From Rhododendron vialii (taxonomy: Eukaryota > Streptophyta > Magnoliopsida > Ericales > Ericaceae), in assembly GCF_030253575.1 (NCBI RefSeq), contig NC_080567.1, positions 32,314,501-32,378,500 of the forward strand: a stretch of DNA of 64,000 nt, given 5' to 3'. The number at the start of each line of letters is the position of its first letter. Position 1 is the stretch's first letter. Positions 46,042 through 59,800 of this stretch are shown here, in pieces. The translations under genes were made by a program, and so were the position numbers. Below the pieces are notes generated by a model. That model was not told the origin of the DNA and made no database searches. It worked only from the letters and a program-made list of their open reading frames with translations.

Positions 46042-48634
46042 TACTCAAGTTTTGGTTGAGTAAATAATAAAGAAAAGAAAGGGCAAGGGCAAGGGCTGGA
46101 GATGGTCTTATAAAACCTGTGAGACCTGCCATGTGCCCATGTATCTAAGGCAAGTGTAATGTTAGTTCCTATAATAGTTAACCTAAATGTAAAGAATATA
46201 CTAAAAGGAGATGCCAATCTTGATATGTCATTGAAATGTTCTGGTTTTCACCTTCGGAGAAGGCAAAGTTAGTTTGCTCTGTCTCACAGACTTGGGGTAT
46301 TTTTGCGTTGTTTGTAGTTTAGTCTTTTTGTTTCATAGCACAGTTGTCAACTGGCCATTTACTGACGTTCTATATCTATTCATCAGGCAGCAGCGTCGAA
46401 AGGGTCGGTTTACCAAGGTAGTTTCAGATGAAATGGTTTCTTCGTCAGATAGGGATCCAGTACAGGATTCTGGACAAGAGGAAGAACAACCTTCGTGAGT
46501 CTCAATTTGCTTTACTTGATAGTATACTTTTCCTTGTCGAAGGCATCTCCTCAGTGTACTTGGCCATTAGCTTTTCACCATTGAGGATGTAGTTCCTCGA
46601 GGCATGATCACTACAATCAAATTTGAGCACCTTCCATGAGGTTGTCGTGTGGTCAGTCTTTGTGATGTCTTTATAGCCCAATCTTTGCGAGTCTTGTGTG
46701 CCATTTTATGTCATTATTGTCGAGTTATGCACAACAAGGCCCTCATTTGTGTTACCACGGGGTTTGATTTTTGGGTTTCAGTTTCTACCTTTGTTCAATA
46801 TGCAGAGAGACAGATAGGGCAGATGGATCTCCCTCATAGGAGGACACTATATTGGACGCATTTCCACTTTATTTGTTGTCATTGTACGTCCATAGGATGT
46901 GATGTAGTGTTTGAATATCCCCACCTCTCTTCAAAAGGGTACAGTTTTTCAATGCATGAAAGAGTTGGTAACTTTGGAACTTTTTCTTTCATGCCTCACC
47001 GTATCCCTTGACAAGCACTATTTCTTCAACCCTTCTGACATGGCATTTATTAAGTGTCATCAACAGATACTTTATCTGAATTGTATTGAATTTGTTGCAT
47101 CTCCTTTCAAGTGTCTTCAACCATTACGGTCCGGGTGGAAGATACGATTCCGTTTCAGTTCCTTGACTTCATGGTATCTCGTTTTATTATCGTCACAGAT
47201 GTGCGGCATGTGTCCATTGTGGTATTAGCTCAAAGTCTACCCCGATGATGCGTCGTGGCCCAGATGGCAAAAAGAGTTTGTGCAATGCATGTGGGCTCAA
47301 GTGGAAAAACAAGGTTGGTACCTAGGTTGTGCACATTTTTTCGTAATCGCACATTTAACGCTCCATATACTTGTGCCATAACACTGGTTTTGTCTACACC
47401 CTCTTTTATCCTCTTAGATGACGTACATGAATATATTGGCTTGATTTGATCAGAGGGAATTTCTGAATCTGTGTAGCCTGTACTCTCCTTAATCTTCGTT
47501 GTCCTTTTTATTGTGATCATTGACGATATGAGTCCGGATGGATAGGCCTTGGAAGTTAAGTACTCGTGATATCTATTTGTTGAGGTTTCTTACCAATATA
47601 CTTGTGGAGGAGGATTCAGATAGGTTAGTCGACCTAGGTTACTTCTGGTTGGATTTGATAGATGAGTTTCTGCTTCAAATTCTCAAGTTGTGGGGTTATA
47701 TTTGTTGTTCAAGTCATTGGTTTTGCTATTTGTAGACGTATACCTTCTTGAGAAAGAGCACCCAATGACACCGCAATATAAGGTTTGGAGAAGCTTTTAC
47801 ATGATTGGTGGGAGGATATTAGATGGTCTGAAAGTACACTTTTTATGTATTCCTTCTGTCCCATAAAGTTGGCCCCCTACGAAATTACATGCAAAAATAA
47901 GTATTTACTAAAATAATTTATCAACAATAATGTATTTACTAAAATAATTATGTATTTACAAAATTACGATTTTAAAAATAACGTATTTACTAAAATAGTT
48001 TTTCTGAGTTTTTTTGCACCGTAAAAAAGATTTCATCGAGATTTATAATCTATCAAACAAAATTCATGTTGCACAAAAAAATTTTTTGGTAAGTACATTA
48101 TTTTTAAGCTTAAAAATTGCACATAGTTTCGTAGGGGACCAACTTTATGGGACGGAGGGAGTACTTGAGATTGTGAATGGAAGGATCTTCCAAAGGTTTT
48201 ATGCTTTAATTGGTTCTCTCTCGAGGCTTTGGTTAGTGATATTATGCAAGGCAAAATCTCGGTCAGGTTGCTTCAAAATAAGCGACCGTTTCTTGAAAAA
48301 TCACTTTCTTTACTTCCACAGTATGATGTGCTATTACCTCTTTCTCCATCATCTCATTCGTGAATCTTGAGTTTTGCAGGGAGTTTTAAGAGACCTTTCA
48401 AAGGTTTCAGCTGGAGGAGGCCAGGATCCAACTGTCAAGGCTATTGAACAGGTATGTGCCTTCACAGGGTTCTTAATCCTTATTGGGATGTACGTGGGTT
48501 GATATTTCTTGCGCTTGCATTTTTTTTTCCTCACGAGTCATGAGTATATGTTACAGAGTGAGGGTGAAGCTAATGACTCCGACGTCATAAACTCTGCGGC
48601 TGACATCTTCAATTTGTTGAATGGTGATAACTGA
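43719..48634 (+). CDS. TIFY-CCT-GATA zinc finger transcription factor (ZML type)
   Basis: Six exons: 43719..44063, 45521..45669, 46387..46494, 47199..47313, 48380..48451 and 48557..48634, GT-AG with consistent phases, giving 288 residues. Domains in order: an acidic/Gln-rich N terminus; a TIFY domain ([13 protein letters not shown], residues about 97-125, running into exon 2 with [10 protein letters not shown]); a CCT domain over exons 2-3 (RFKEKKKYR to RRKGRFTKV); and a plant GATA finger in exon 4 of the form C-x2-C-x20-C-x2-C (CVHCG to CNACG). This order defines the ZIM/ZML GATA factors, nuclear DNA-binding proteins implicated in light and cryptochrome responses. Which paralog is not decidable here. 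Introns 1, 2 and 4 carry repeats. The split codon at exon 3/4 gives QPS-CAAC. Confidence 0.93.
44085..45075 (+). repeat. Three direct copies of a ~200-bp unit in GATA gene intron 1
   Basis: Copies at about 44085-44300, 44503-44732 and 44829-45040 share ttgatcaatttc, tacacaatga, ttctgttgccacct, gaattatgcactagg and tgttgtactctcatctttaa in the same order. The second and third also share a tail with gtcccacatcggttaagta. A separate repeat lies between copies 1 and 2. Confidence 0.8.
44325..44510 (+). repeat. Dispersed repeat, possibly SINE-like, in GATA gene intron 1
   Basis: Begins ggtgtctaggcccagcttac and acacctcgactaattc, and ends with cccgccaaccaaccgga. A related start occurs near 42488-42545. 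It resembles a short retroelement common in plants, but no tail or target duplication was identified. Confidence 0.4.
45756..46111. mobile_element. MITE in GATA gene intron 2, containing a poly-G tract
   Basis: The left end ttagaccatctacatta and the right end gctggagatggtctta are imperfect inverses of a type widespread in plant MITEs. Inner motifs tttgagtaaa and tttactcaag are also inverted. Confidence 0.6.
46006..46039 (+). repeat. Uninterrupted run of 34 G
   Basis: Every base from 46006 to 46039 is G. The tract lies within the MITE in intron 2 of the GATA gene. Confidence 0.95.
47850..48161. mobile_element. Stowaway-like MITE in GATA gene intron 4
   Basis: TA flanks both ends. The left end ttccttctgtcccataaagt and the right end actttatgggacggagggag are inverted repeats, continuing to ggccccctacgaaatt and gtttcgtaggggacc. 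Size 312 bp. Confidence 0.85.
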
Positions 48635-50301
48635 GCTGTGACTGTTGAACGGTAAGTAACGAGTGACTGTCCTTGCAGGCATGCAATGCCAGCTGTGGCT
48701 GAACTAATTTCACGAAAAAATGGAAATTACTGTGATATATAACTCATTTTTCCATACAGATTGAAGACAACTGGAGAATCCAGGACATTCAGGCTGCTTG
48801 TATCGTGGGAGCTCATTCTCAATCGATAGAAAAGAGCTACTCCCCTTTAGTTTATCGTGAGTGGGTCTGTCGTCTTCCTCATTATAGTCCTCCAAGAATC
48901 AATAGCATTTGGTTGGCTTACATTCTGTCTTTTTACCGTAATAGTCCTATGCATAGTAATCGTTTAGTCCTAATCATGTCTATCAATAAAATCAGACTAG
49001 CAACCAAGAAATGGACGAAATAGTAGTTATATGGTAAACTTCCCAGTTTTTCAAAATTAGCTCAACTTTGTACCTTTCGGGTGTATTGCGAACTTGCATT
49101 AGCTCTTTTATGTTTATAGTGATGGAGCTTGATGGGGGAAATATAAGCGTTATTTTGGCTGTTGTACACAACAAATCTGGCTCAGTAAGAATGGAATTAT
49201 ATTTCCGCACATCGTTGCATATATGTGTACTGTATCTTGGAATATAATGGAGGCAGCAAAAGCTGTACAACGAAATGTGAGTCTGCTTCTCCATCTCAGG
49301 CCTCATCGCAGAACGATACTCGGCCTGAAATGGTGTTTGGAACTGAATGTTGAGAGAATCAAAACCATTGGCAGGGCTGCTAAACAAATAAAAAGCTACT
49401 TGAGTTCGAACTCGCGTTCGATTGTTAAAAGTTTTTCAAAGATTGATTTGCTACATAGGCTTGAGCATTTATTTGAAACTCGTTAAGGTTGCAAACCAAG
49501 GTTGAACAAGTTACTACTCTGCTTGTTCTGCTTATAATGTATAAAAAAATTCAATATATTCTAGATTAACTCGTGTTTGGCTTAATTAAATCTTATTTAT
49601 GATCGGCAGCTTGTCTATCGAACAAATTCGTAAAGCTCGTAAAGTTTTCAAACCAATCTTTAATCAATCGTTTTTCTTTTAAACTTAGCTTCCCTTGATG
49701 TGGCATATTTGTTTGGATTCTTTCCGACAATTTTCTTTAATCTGACCAATAAATTTTTTTATTTTTTTGTGTGGATTTTTTGTGGATAAGCTTTCTTATT
49801 CTGCTCAACAATTGACAGCAAAAAATCCATATTTTGCCAATCACAACTGCCGAAAATAGACAAGCAACCTACGATGATTTTATTTTTTTTTCCGGTACAT
49901 ATGGAAGGGCAATATTATTTTCCGATTGGAAGGTAATTACGTGAATGGTCGAGCAGAAAATGACTATATGTTTTCACCCCCATTCTACTTGTCAGTTTAT
50001 GTACATGGGCAGTGGAGAAAGTCTTGGGGAAAAATCAACTGTTAACCCAAAGTAACTTTATGAACTCGAGACGATAATTGGGTAACTCACTGCATTATTA
50101 TTAATCATCATCCAAACCGACACATTAGATATTTTCCTGCCTCTGGAAATTGCTCCTGAATCTAACAAACGAGTCATGAAAAGAGATGGGTAGGGTTAGG
50201 TTTATGGGTTTGCATTCAGACATTCCTTTTTTTTTTGGTAGAAGCATTCAGACATTCTACTACCCACTGTACGGGCATTCTATACGTCGGCACTTATTTT
50301 T

Positions 50302-50340
<39 letters not shown>

Positions 50341-50803
50341 ATCAAAATACACCTTACTATCATTAACCAACTAATCATATCAGTTACAATCCACTAGTCC
50401 GCTATCAACACAGGATGGAAAACAATAACCAAAACATCATTTCCCAGTAAAAATCTACAGATTTTTGGGCTTAAAGCAACTGATTAAAAAAATTGAACAC
50501 TGGAAATATAAGATTTTACTATCATACAGGAGGAATTAACTGCTCTCGTTATTCTTTTCGGAGCTATATAAACAATGCGTTTGACACCAATTGTACTTAT
50601 AAGGGAATATAAGAAAAATATATGCCTGTCAAGCCAATGGTTAACATCGGACTCGTACCTCACCTAGAGTTCAAAATACCAACTCTGATGCAGCCAGACC
50701 CACAACAATGTTCTCCATATATCTTGAAAGAATGTTGAACAGGAATTTCAAAACCCACACGACGCGTTGACAAACGTGGTCCCATGTATTCTTTCAGGTG
50801 GTC
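48635..50803. other. Intergenic region between convergent GATA and DRP3 genes
   Basis: 3' flanks and AT-rich sequence with a (GA)n microsatellite at 50303-50339. No coding sequence recognised. Confidence 0.6.
50303..50339. repeat. (GA)n microsatellite
   Basis: About 35 bases of uninterrupted GA. Confidence 0.95.
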
Positions 50804-53800
50804 TTACATATCAACTGTAGGGTAAAGACCCAGAACGGAATTGCGTCCACCTCCATTTGCTTCTGAATAACCATAGAAAGGCGATTGTAGCTCTCCAGAG
50901 TGAGATGACTTACGGGACTTGGGGTTTTTGGGAGAGGCTGTGTAGGAATCATACGAACCACTGCTTGTCGAATACATGGATGATGTTGGGAGCCCGTGGA
51001 TCTTGGGCAAGCCCGTTGGATCATTACTCAGACTGTAACCCCTCTCAACTGTGTCAGCTTCTAGTGGCAATTCATCCAATGTCTAGAAAAGAAGAGGAGA
51101 AGAAAATTACCCACCAACAAAACAAATAAAGGAAGAAAGAAGAGTAGCTATATCAAGGAAAAGATTTTGGTTTAATGGTATAGAACACATGCACCAAACT
51201 ATTCCCCCCATAAATTGGTTATGGCATCCAGAAAGTATATATGGGATATCTTCCTGTCTTATTTCTCTGACAAACACAAAAGTGTCCAGTCGAAGCAATC
51301 ATATTTAGTAGGCACAATTTTGAAAAGCAGCACAACCAAATGATGTCTCTTAAACTTTTCTGTGTCCTGAAAGCCTGGGGGTCCACATGGGTTGAGTCGG
51401 GTATGATTGATGCCTAATCTGAAGAAAAATGTCTAGGTTGATTCCCAAAACTTACACCCAGACGCGACCATGACTTGAGAATTGAACCCAACCAAATCAG
51501 CATGGTTTGCTTTTGTTCAAAAACATGGTTTGATAAGTTGTAACTCATTTTCTTGGTTCGATAAGTAGTATGTAAATATTCGCCATAATGCAGCCTACTC
51601 CACCATTGATCCCATCTAACAGAAACATCTACAGATGACAATGGGTGGAAAAAAGCAATTTGAGCTAACGAGCATGACACCAGGAAACACATCAATTTTC
51701 AAAAAGCTGCTTTTGATAAGGCTGATGCTAGCTAGAGATCAGATGAAAAATCCACTTCCCCCATCCTAACACGTACAGAGAGAAGAAAAAGAGAAGTGGA
51801 CAAAATCTTAGAAGCCTAATATGTGGATGTAATGGATGATTTAGCATTAGATGTGTCTTCTTAAACATGCAAGGAATTAAAGGAAACACACCCGGAAAGC
51901 CTGCTGAAGCACACGGAGTGTCTCCCGGGTGCGCTTTCTCTTCATTGCAACCTCGTCAGGCTCCTGCAACATCTCTTCAAACAGGTTGTCTCTGTTTCAG
52001 ATCATAAGATGAAAACACAAGCATCACAATCACCACACAGGACAATATCTAACAAAAGCATTGGAGTATTAAACAATACCAACAATAGTACGCAGGCTAT
52101 TAAAAGAAAAAACAGCAAAGAGTGTGAATGACATTTTGACAAACCATGTTACCTGTAAAGCTTTTTAATGAAGACATTGTGCATCTCTCTTTTCGTGTGA
52201 TTTACCTGGTAATTGATAAAAACTATTGTGTCAAAATGCATGGAATGCTTAATGTTCATATATCCACCCGTTGAAAATGTCAAAAAGCAGACAAAGAAAT
52301 TTATTACTATTTGTATAACACTATAACTAAACCAAGAAAGTTTAATAGTAATAATCATTAAGGGGGCATTCAACTGCCCAACCAGTAACCACAGCATTCG
52401 ATATTTTACTTGATCGGACCAATATTTTTAATGAAAAATTAACAAGATGACAGAAAAGACCATGTATTATACAATCATGACAGGAATGTGTATATGTTTC
52501 CCTCTCAAAACTGAGGGATTTGGAGTTTTCAAACTACAAATAATTTGACCAAGTTTGACTAGTCAAATGTTCCCCAACATATTTGGCCTCAGCCAACCAG
52601 CTATCGAATTCAAAAGTCAACAACTCCACACTCGCTGCAATACTATATAATAGTCTATCTAAATCAAAAGGAGATCAGAATTCCTACTGAACCATAGTGC
52701 ACACCCCCCAAAACTTGTAAATATTAGGTGCTAAAATCACACTGTGATAATCAAAGAACAAGAGGAAAACAAGGAAAAGAAACATAAGTGGCAAGAGCAG
52801 TTACCAGGAAGTGCATAATTGCTTTAGGAACAGAATCCTCAATGTTTTTCCTAACAATGTCGTAGTATGAGCTCAACAGCAGTTTTGTGATTTTTATTTC
52901 ATTAGACTCCTGCTCTGAATGGGTCTCTGAGGGCCTCAAGATGGTTGGGGGCTTCAAAAAATAGATACATTTGTCAGCACTATATAACTTGTAACCATGA
53001 ATAAACAAACCTTATTCAAGTAACAATTAATAGAAAGATTGACACAATAATCATATCCGGAGATAAGACCTTTTTCACTTACCTCTCTCAAATGAATCAT
53101 AGAAAAGGAGTGCTCCATGCTCTGAACAGGTTCCCTAAAAGAATTACTTGTTGGGTTCTCTTTGACAGACGGGCGACTATCCGACCCACCAAAAATTGAT
53201 GAAATCCCCCAGCTCCCTAGTTAATCATAAATCAACGAAAATTAGTTGTCTCATAGAAAGAAATTAGTCGCTTCTTTAAAAACGATGATTTGGGAGTCAG
53301 AATAGCTTAAGGAAAAAGAAAACTAGATAACTGAATGAAAGTTCCTACAGCCTTCTTGCAAACTAATCCCTCTGTCCCAAAATTTTGGTCCCTTTATGGA
53401 ACTCCAGCTTTTTAAAGAAACACAATTACCTCTTCAAAACATGTAAATTTCCAAGTTCACCCTCCTTTTTTGAAATGCAATAATATTTTAGACAATAGTG
53501 TATTTTTCCCTCCACTTTTGTTTTGAATTTGCATGGGGATGAGGGCTTAAAAAGGCATGGGACATCCAAAAAAAAGAAAGTTGGACCAAAATTTTGGGGA
53601 GAGGGAGTATGTCAATGAGGAGGAAACTATAAGCAGGAGTACTTATACCAGAAGGTGCCGCTTTCTCAACATCTGCAACAGGCCGAACTCCCTATGACAC
53701 CCAACAAAAACATGAAATGAGTAGACAATTGAATTAAACTAATAGTAACAAGGATTTAGACAAAAAATAAAACTAGTGACAGCTGATGAAATAGACAAAC

Positions 53801-56800
53801 AAACTAAGATACCTGCTCTGGGACAATTCCATTTACTGGTCTGGCAAGAATAGCCCGAGATTTCAGACTTCTTTCGGATGTTGGTACCTTTTCTGGATCT
53901 ACCGAATCCTATCAGAAATACACCCAATAATATTCTACAGTAATATGCAGAAAAAGAGATCGACGAAGGAGAAGAAGCAATTGAAACAGTTGTGAAGCTG
54001 CAGCATATCCAATACTTGAAATAAGAAATAGCAGCATACCTTTGGCCTAGTAATAGGAGCTACCCTATTGGACTTGACTGCCATCTCCACAGCTTTGCTC
54101 CCACCTATAAAATTTGGGTGGGAAGTGTTTATGTAGTCCATCTGCAACACAAATTCGATAAATTGCCTCAGTCTTCAAATAGTTGCATAAAACTCATCAA
54201 GTTAAAGAATGTCAACAAGCACTAATTCAAACAATAGTACACATGCTTACTTTACAATACCTAAAAGGCAAGGACTAGAACACAAGGAATCAAGAAAAAT
54301 ATTGACCGTAACTACAAAGAATAAATCACAAGTGCAGATAAAATAAAAGGAAAGATTTTGCATCAAGAAATCCAAGGAGCAGCCCCAGAGACACCCATAG
54401 AAGACGAATAGCAGGCTTAGCAGCCCAGAACAGTATCAGATAATTTTCTCATGATGAGACGAAACAAATGCCGAGATAAAAACTTAGATACAACTGAGTC
54501 AAATTTACAAGAACACCAATGGAAGCAAGCCCAGAGCAGCTTGGAAAAGACACTCCACCTTAGTTCTTTACCAAATATATGCATCTGGAACAAGCAGGAA
54601 CAGATAAGAAATCACCAATTCAGGCATACCTCCATTTCAATTATGTGTCCAATCATTGTCTCCGAGGGTTCAAGGCCTTCTCGCAAAAAGTTCCCTACAA
54701 CCTCATCCATGCGCTTTCTTAAAACCGGAAATCTCTGTAGTTCATTGACCATACACCGATGGCTCATCTAAAATGGAGACAGAAATCAGTTGCCTAGGTG
54801 CAAGTCCAACACCAGATAACCAAGAAAGATAGCCATTAAAAGTTTTCTTACCTTAATTAGTTCATCGTAGATAAACCTAGCACATTGAAGGCTTGGGTCT
54901 AGCAGACGAGCTATTTGCCTTCGAACAAGAACTTCAAATGGAATCTACAAATTAGGAGATAAAACTAACATGATGAGTTTTCTTGCCACAACAGGAACAA
55001 AAGATCAAAACCAATTGCAAGGGAAGCATTCAAGTTTTCCAATTAGACAAACAAAATAAAAAAAAATACCTCTGGTACAAATAATGCTGATTTAGGACCA
55101 GTAGCATTCTGAATGGCAGTTCGGATATCATCATCAGTTAAGTCCTCACATGGATCCACCTCCTGCAACAAGCATTAAGCCTTCTCAAATTCGATAGTTT
55201 AATACGGGATCCAAGTTCACACTGGTTCCCACTCCCAGTTAGGCAGTTACCATTACAGCACGGATAACAGTATCATTTAGAAAGTTAGCTGCCAGTTCCC
55301 AAGGTGAAAATGGTAATGGACTTCTAAAGGGCAATTCAAAGAGCTATTTGAAACTATAAGGTATGCATGTAAAACACCCTAGCTGGAATCGATTGCTTCA
55401 CGTATATTCCATCTAATTGCTGCAAAGACAGCGAAAACGAGACAAGAGAGACCTCACGCTGTCCCCCGTCTCCGGGACACGACATGAATAATGACCGTAT
55501 AAAATACAAAATCAGGACTTTAGTGCGGGCAAAACTGGGAGAATAAAACTTCTGCACTCCCATGTAATGGAGAAAAAGTATTCATTCAATCTAGACCAAC
55601 AGAAGACATGCCAAATGAGGTACTATTGTTAAAAAAACACACCTCCAAACTTTTTACAAATATTGACTGGAAAATATAATGTATCCTTGCACCACCGGAC
55701 AGCTCAGAAGTTGACATTTCTTCATTTTTCCCCTCTATCATCGAAGAAAATGCTGCTTCCAACAAGAAATAGATGTTGCCGTCAATAAGGATCCACCAGT
55801 GACCATACATAGGGCCAGGGATTCTTCAAAAAACGTGAACACTTATGGCTCAAAAGAGAGTGAGGTACGTGGAGCCAAATTTACTTTACCTTCAGAGTAC
55901 TTGGATAGAATGTTCAGAAGAAGAGCTCCCTGACCAGCCTGTTAATTAGGAAAAGAGATGTAATAAGTGTAAGATCAAACACAGCAGTAGAGCGTCATTA
56001 TGCAGAGACTACAACTTTGCGAACTAAGAAGAACATTAAAACATGTTGAAATATAAGTGGACACAACTTACCACCACCGTGAGAAACGTTATTAACTTAA
56101 AATCAAACAGACACCTAAATCCTAAAGAAAACTGGTTTACATTCAAAACTGCCTATCCAGAGTAGATCGATGTAGAAATGTGAACCTTCTGTTAGTCCAT
56201 TACGCTGCCCATGCGCAGGCAACGTTCTAACCATGATCTTCTTCACTACCATATGCTGAGGGAAAAAGCCAGAACCATGACTAGGCATAATTTTCAGAGG
56301 AACATACCAGTGACCTTGAGCATAATCACGAGAACTTTTGATGATCAATAATTAATGGTAACAGTGGTGGACCAAGGGTTTTTGACAAAGTTGGGGCACC
56401 CTGCTAAGTATGACTGCGAATACTTATTTTCATACCCACCTAATTCTAAGACATCCATTTCTAACCACAAATTATAATGAATGCTTTCAACAAACGTGTC
56501 TAAAAATAAGCACAAAACATAGACTATTATTCATTAAATTTGAATATAACTACAACTAACTCTTCATTTTCAAAATGAGATGGTTCACGACTATCTTTTA
56601 AAAATATTTGTTGAAAAAAAAATTCAACTAGTCAATGCCTCAGCTAGAAAAAAACATTCTGTAAGCCAATAATTGCAAAACAATCACCATTGAGGAAAAG
56701 TTTTCAGACACTAAAATAATTATTAAAAATACGTGAAAATATCAGCACTTAATTTTTTTATGTTTTGACTGGGGCCCACAACCCCACGTGCCCCTTACTC

Positions 56801-59800
56801 CGTCTGCATTTGGTTTGTAACCTGGAACCGGCCTCGGGTAGGGCCATATTAGACCACCCCAGTATAATTAACCCAGGATGTGCGGCCCTGCCTGCAAGAC
56901 CCACACACAAGGTGAGACAAGGTGTTGCCAATAGAAGTCAAGCACAAGACGTCTGAGTTTTGGTTGACAGCTGGCGGGTTCTCAACAACGAAAAGATGAT
57001 TTCATATACTAGATAAGCCAAGGTGTTGCCAGTAGAAGTCGAATGCAAGACCACTGAAATTTTGGTTGATAACAGTGACGATGTTAAACTGCTGGGCCAA
57101 ACTGGAAGATTCTAAAAAAAAAAAGATACACAATACACGAAGGGAATAATCTCCAAATGAGTTTAGCAGTAAATTCCAAGTACAATCTAGTGGAAACTAT
57201 AGTGAGCAAGAAGTCCTGCCTTTGACTCAGTGATTTCTCCATAGCTGGCGTGCTCCTTCGCAACAGAAACCAGTGCAGTGCTTATGCGTGACTTCAACCC
57301 TGGAAGTAGAGTCTTGATGTGTTGTACTAAAATCTGCATAAGACAGGTTGAAGTTTTCAATGAAACCTGTAGCCTTCCCAAATTATTTAACCATCAGAAA
57401 AGTTCAAAAAAGACAAGATACCTGATTCATACAAGAGGCATTAAAAGAATACAAAAGAGGAGATGTGCATGCGTGTAGAAATGAGTAAGATGACAAAAGA
57501 ACGGAGAAATTTGTTCGCTGCCATGCCACATGGCTTCAAACTGAGAGGATGAAGGTCTAACTGTTCAGGACTTAAGGGTTAAATAAAGTAAATTTGGCAT
57601 GGTTACCAGTGTTGGGAGGGGTAAGATGGAGAAAGTGATCGCTACACCTTGCTAAGACGGAGGCTAATCAGTTTTTTGGGTAGAATGGACTGATCACTAT
57701 GTTCAATCTCACGTACGTCCATTTGTGTAATTGTTTCATTGCAGTAAGATCGTTTGCATCTATAACCCAAATCCAGGCAGTAGCAGGCAAGGGCTGGGTG
57801 AGGCAGTTCATGGAGAGCAGCTTTGATAGACCATAAACTGGGGTCTGGCAAAGTCTGGGGAAGCCCTAGGCCATAATAGGGATGCTATGCATCCCATAAC
57901 CGATGTATTTGCCATCCCTCATCCGTCTTTTCCCCTCATTGCTGATTAGCAACAAGGAGTTTGTATTTGAAATTGTGCAGGGGACGATCCACATACAACC
58001 CCAATTAAGAAAGAAACCAGTAATGAAATAAAGGAAATATAAGAAATTGAACCACAGCCACTATAACACCTCAAAAACATTTACCCAAAACAGAAACCAA
58101 TCTGTTTGTCTTCATGCATGGGATGTTGCAAACAAACAAAGATATTATGGTTAAAATGAGACACCCATTTTCAAAGAGCATGAGATACCATAAGCAACTA
58201 AGTATCATATGGTTGTACCTGGTTCAGTTTCTTTGCCAACTGGGGGACACCACAGCGATCTGCAAGATCACTATACACCTACGTACATATAAAGATACAT
58301 ATAACAAATAGTTTGGCCGCAAACAGTGTCAAATAGAGAATTGATGAAACAGTAGGGTCATACTGGACGACTGCGAAAGAACTTCTCCTCAGCAACAAGT
58401 GCATCCTTAATACTCCGGTTGAGCATAATGTCCTGTACAGTGATGATACCAACTGATTAGACCAGAAGCCAACAACCTTACAAATTGAACATACCTACTA
58501 ATAAAAAGATACTAGACGCCTTACATTAAAAATATACCAGATGCCTTACATTCGATGATTCTACAGAATTTCAGTATTTCCCTACACGTTATGCAGACCA
58601 CTCTCTGCTTTGTTATCCAGTTTCCAAACCACAAATAATGAATCAAGAATTATATCTCGAATGGGAACCTACTTTTGTGAATCAAAACAAATCAATCACC
58701 GTCTGATTCAACACGAACCACACAAATTGAGTATTAACTATTCGTACATAAGAGAAAATAACCAAATTGATTTTGAGGGATCACAAAAGCAATAGATAAG
58801 TCACAAGTAAAATACGACTAACCATTTTTCTCAGAAAAACTAAAATAATGATAAGAAACTGTTAAGTCTGACTATATCCTATCAAACCATACGAACAAAC
58901 ATCTAGAAATCACGCATCACCATTGGTTATTTTCACACTAAATGTTGTTTAGGGTCGTAAAATGGCTTCGCCAAACACAAAAGGGAAGTACCAAAAATAA
59001 AGGATTACCTCTTGACTACGATTCACAACACCTACATAACCAAGCCGAAGAGGAATTACTTTTCCCAGCAAAAAATTGCGGGCATCTGTACCTCTGTCCA
59101 TAATATCCAACTGAAGCAACAACAAGAGTTATTAACTTGTGTCAGAATCTATCTAGCACTAAAAGCATAATACAGACACATGAAAATTATATTTCACTTA
59201 TTGGCACCTTTGTGATCACACCAATGGTTCGATAACCTGTCAAAAGAAAGTGAAATGCATAAGCAACAGTGTTAAATGGTGATGTCATCCTGCAACAGAT
59301 AAACATTCAGCTCCTTTACCTTAATTGATACTATAGAAAAAAAATAGAGACAGAAAGCAGAAATTACCATCAGGATCGGCATTTCCAGCTATCTGGAGAG
59401 CATCTGAATTTGCCAAGTCAGAATTTGCTGGTGTAACAGCTAGTATTAAACAACTTGGGAGCTTAATATATGACATTATCATTGTCCTAATCCGTGCTTC
59501 AATGTCAGAAGGCTGGTCACCGACAGGAACCTTCGTAATACCAGGCAAATCCACCAGTGTGATATCAAGAACATTTGGTGAAAAAATCTTCAAACGAATC
59601 TGCTTGTCAGTAACACCTTTGTTTCCTCCTGCTTCCCTCTCAGTCTCAGCCTAGAGTGAATGCAAATTATTGAGATGCAAAAGGGAGAAAATATACAAAG
59701 AATGCAGACTTTTTCTTTCTACTGGGGGGATTTTTGTACTTTGTTCCTTTTATTGTTTTTAGTTTTTCATTATTTTCTTTTGTTATCATATTCTTTTTAT

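Noticed and set aside
46649..47228. Frames of 105 and 120 codons inside GATA intron 3
   Set aside because: They read through the intron and then enter the zinc-finger exon in the wrong frame; the correct frame is fixed by the Cys pairs.
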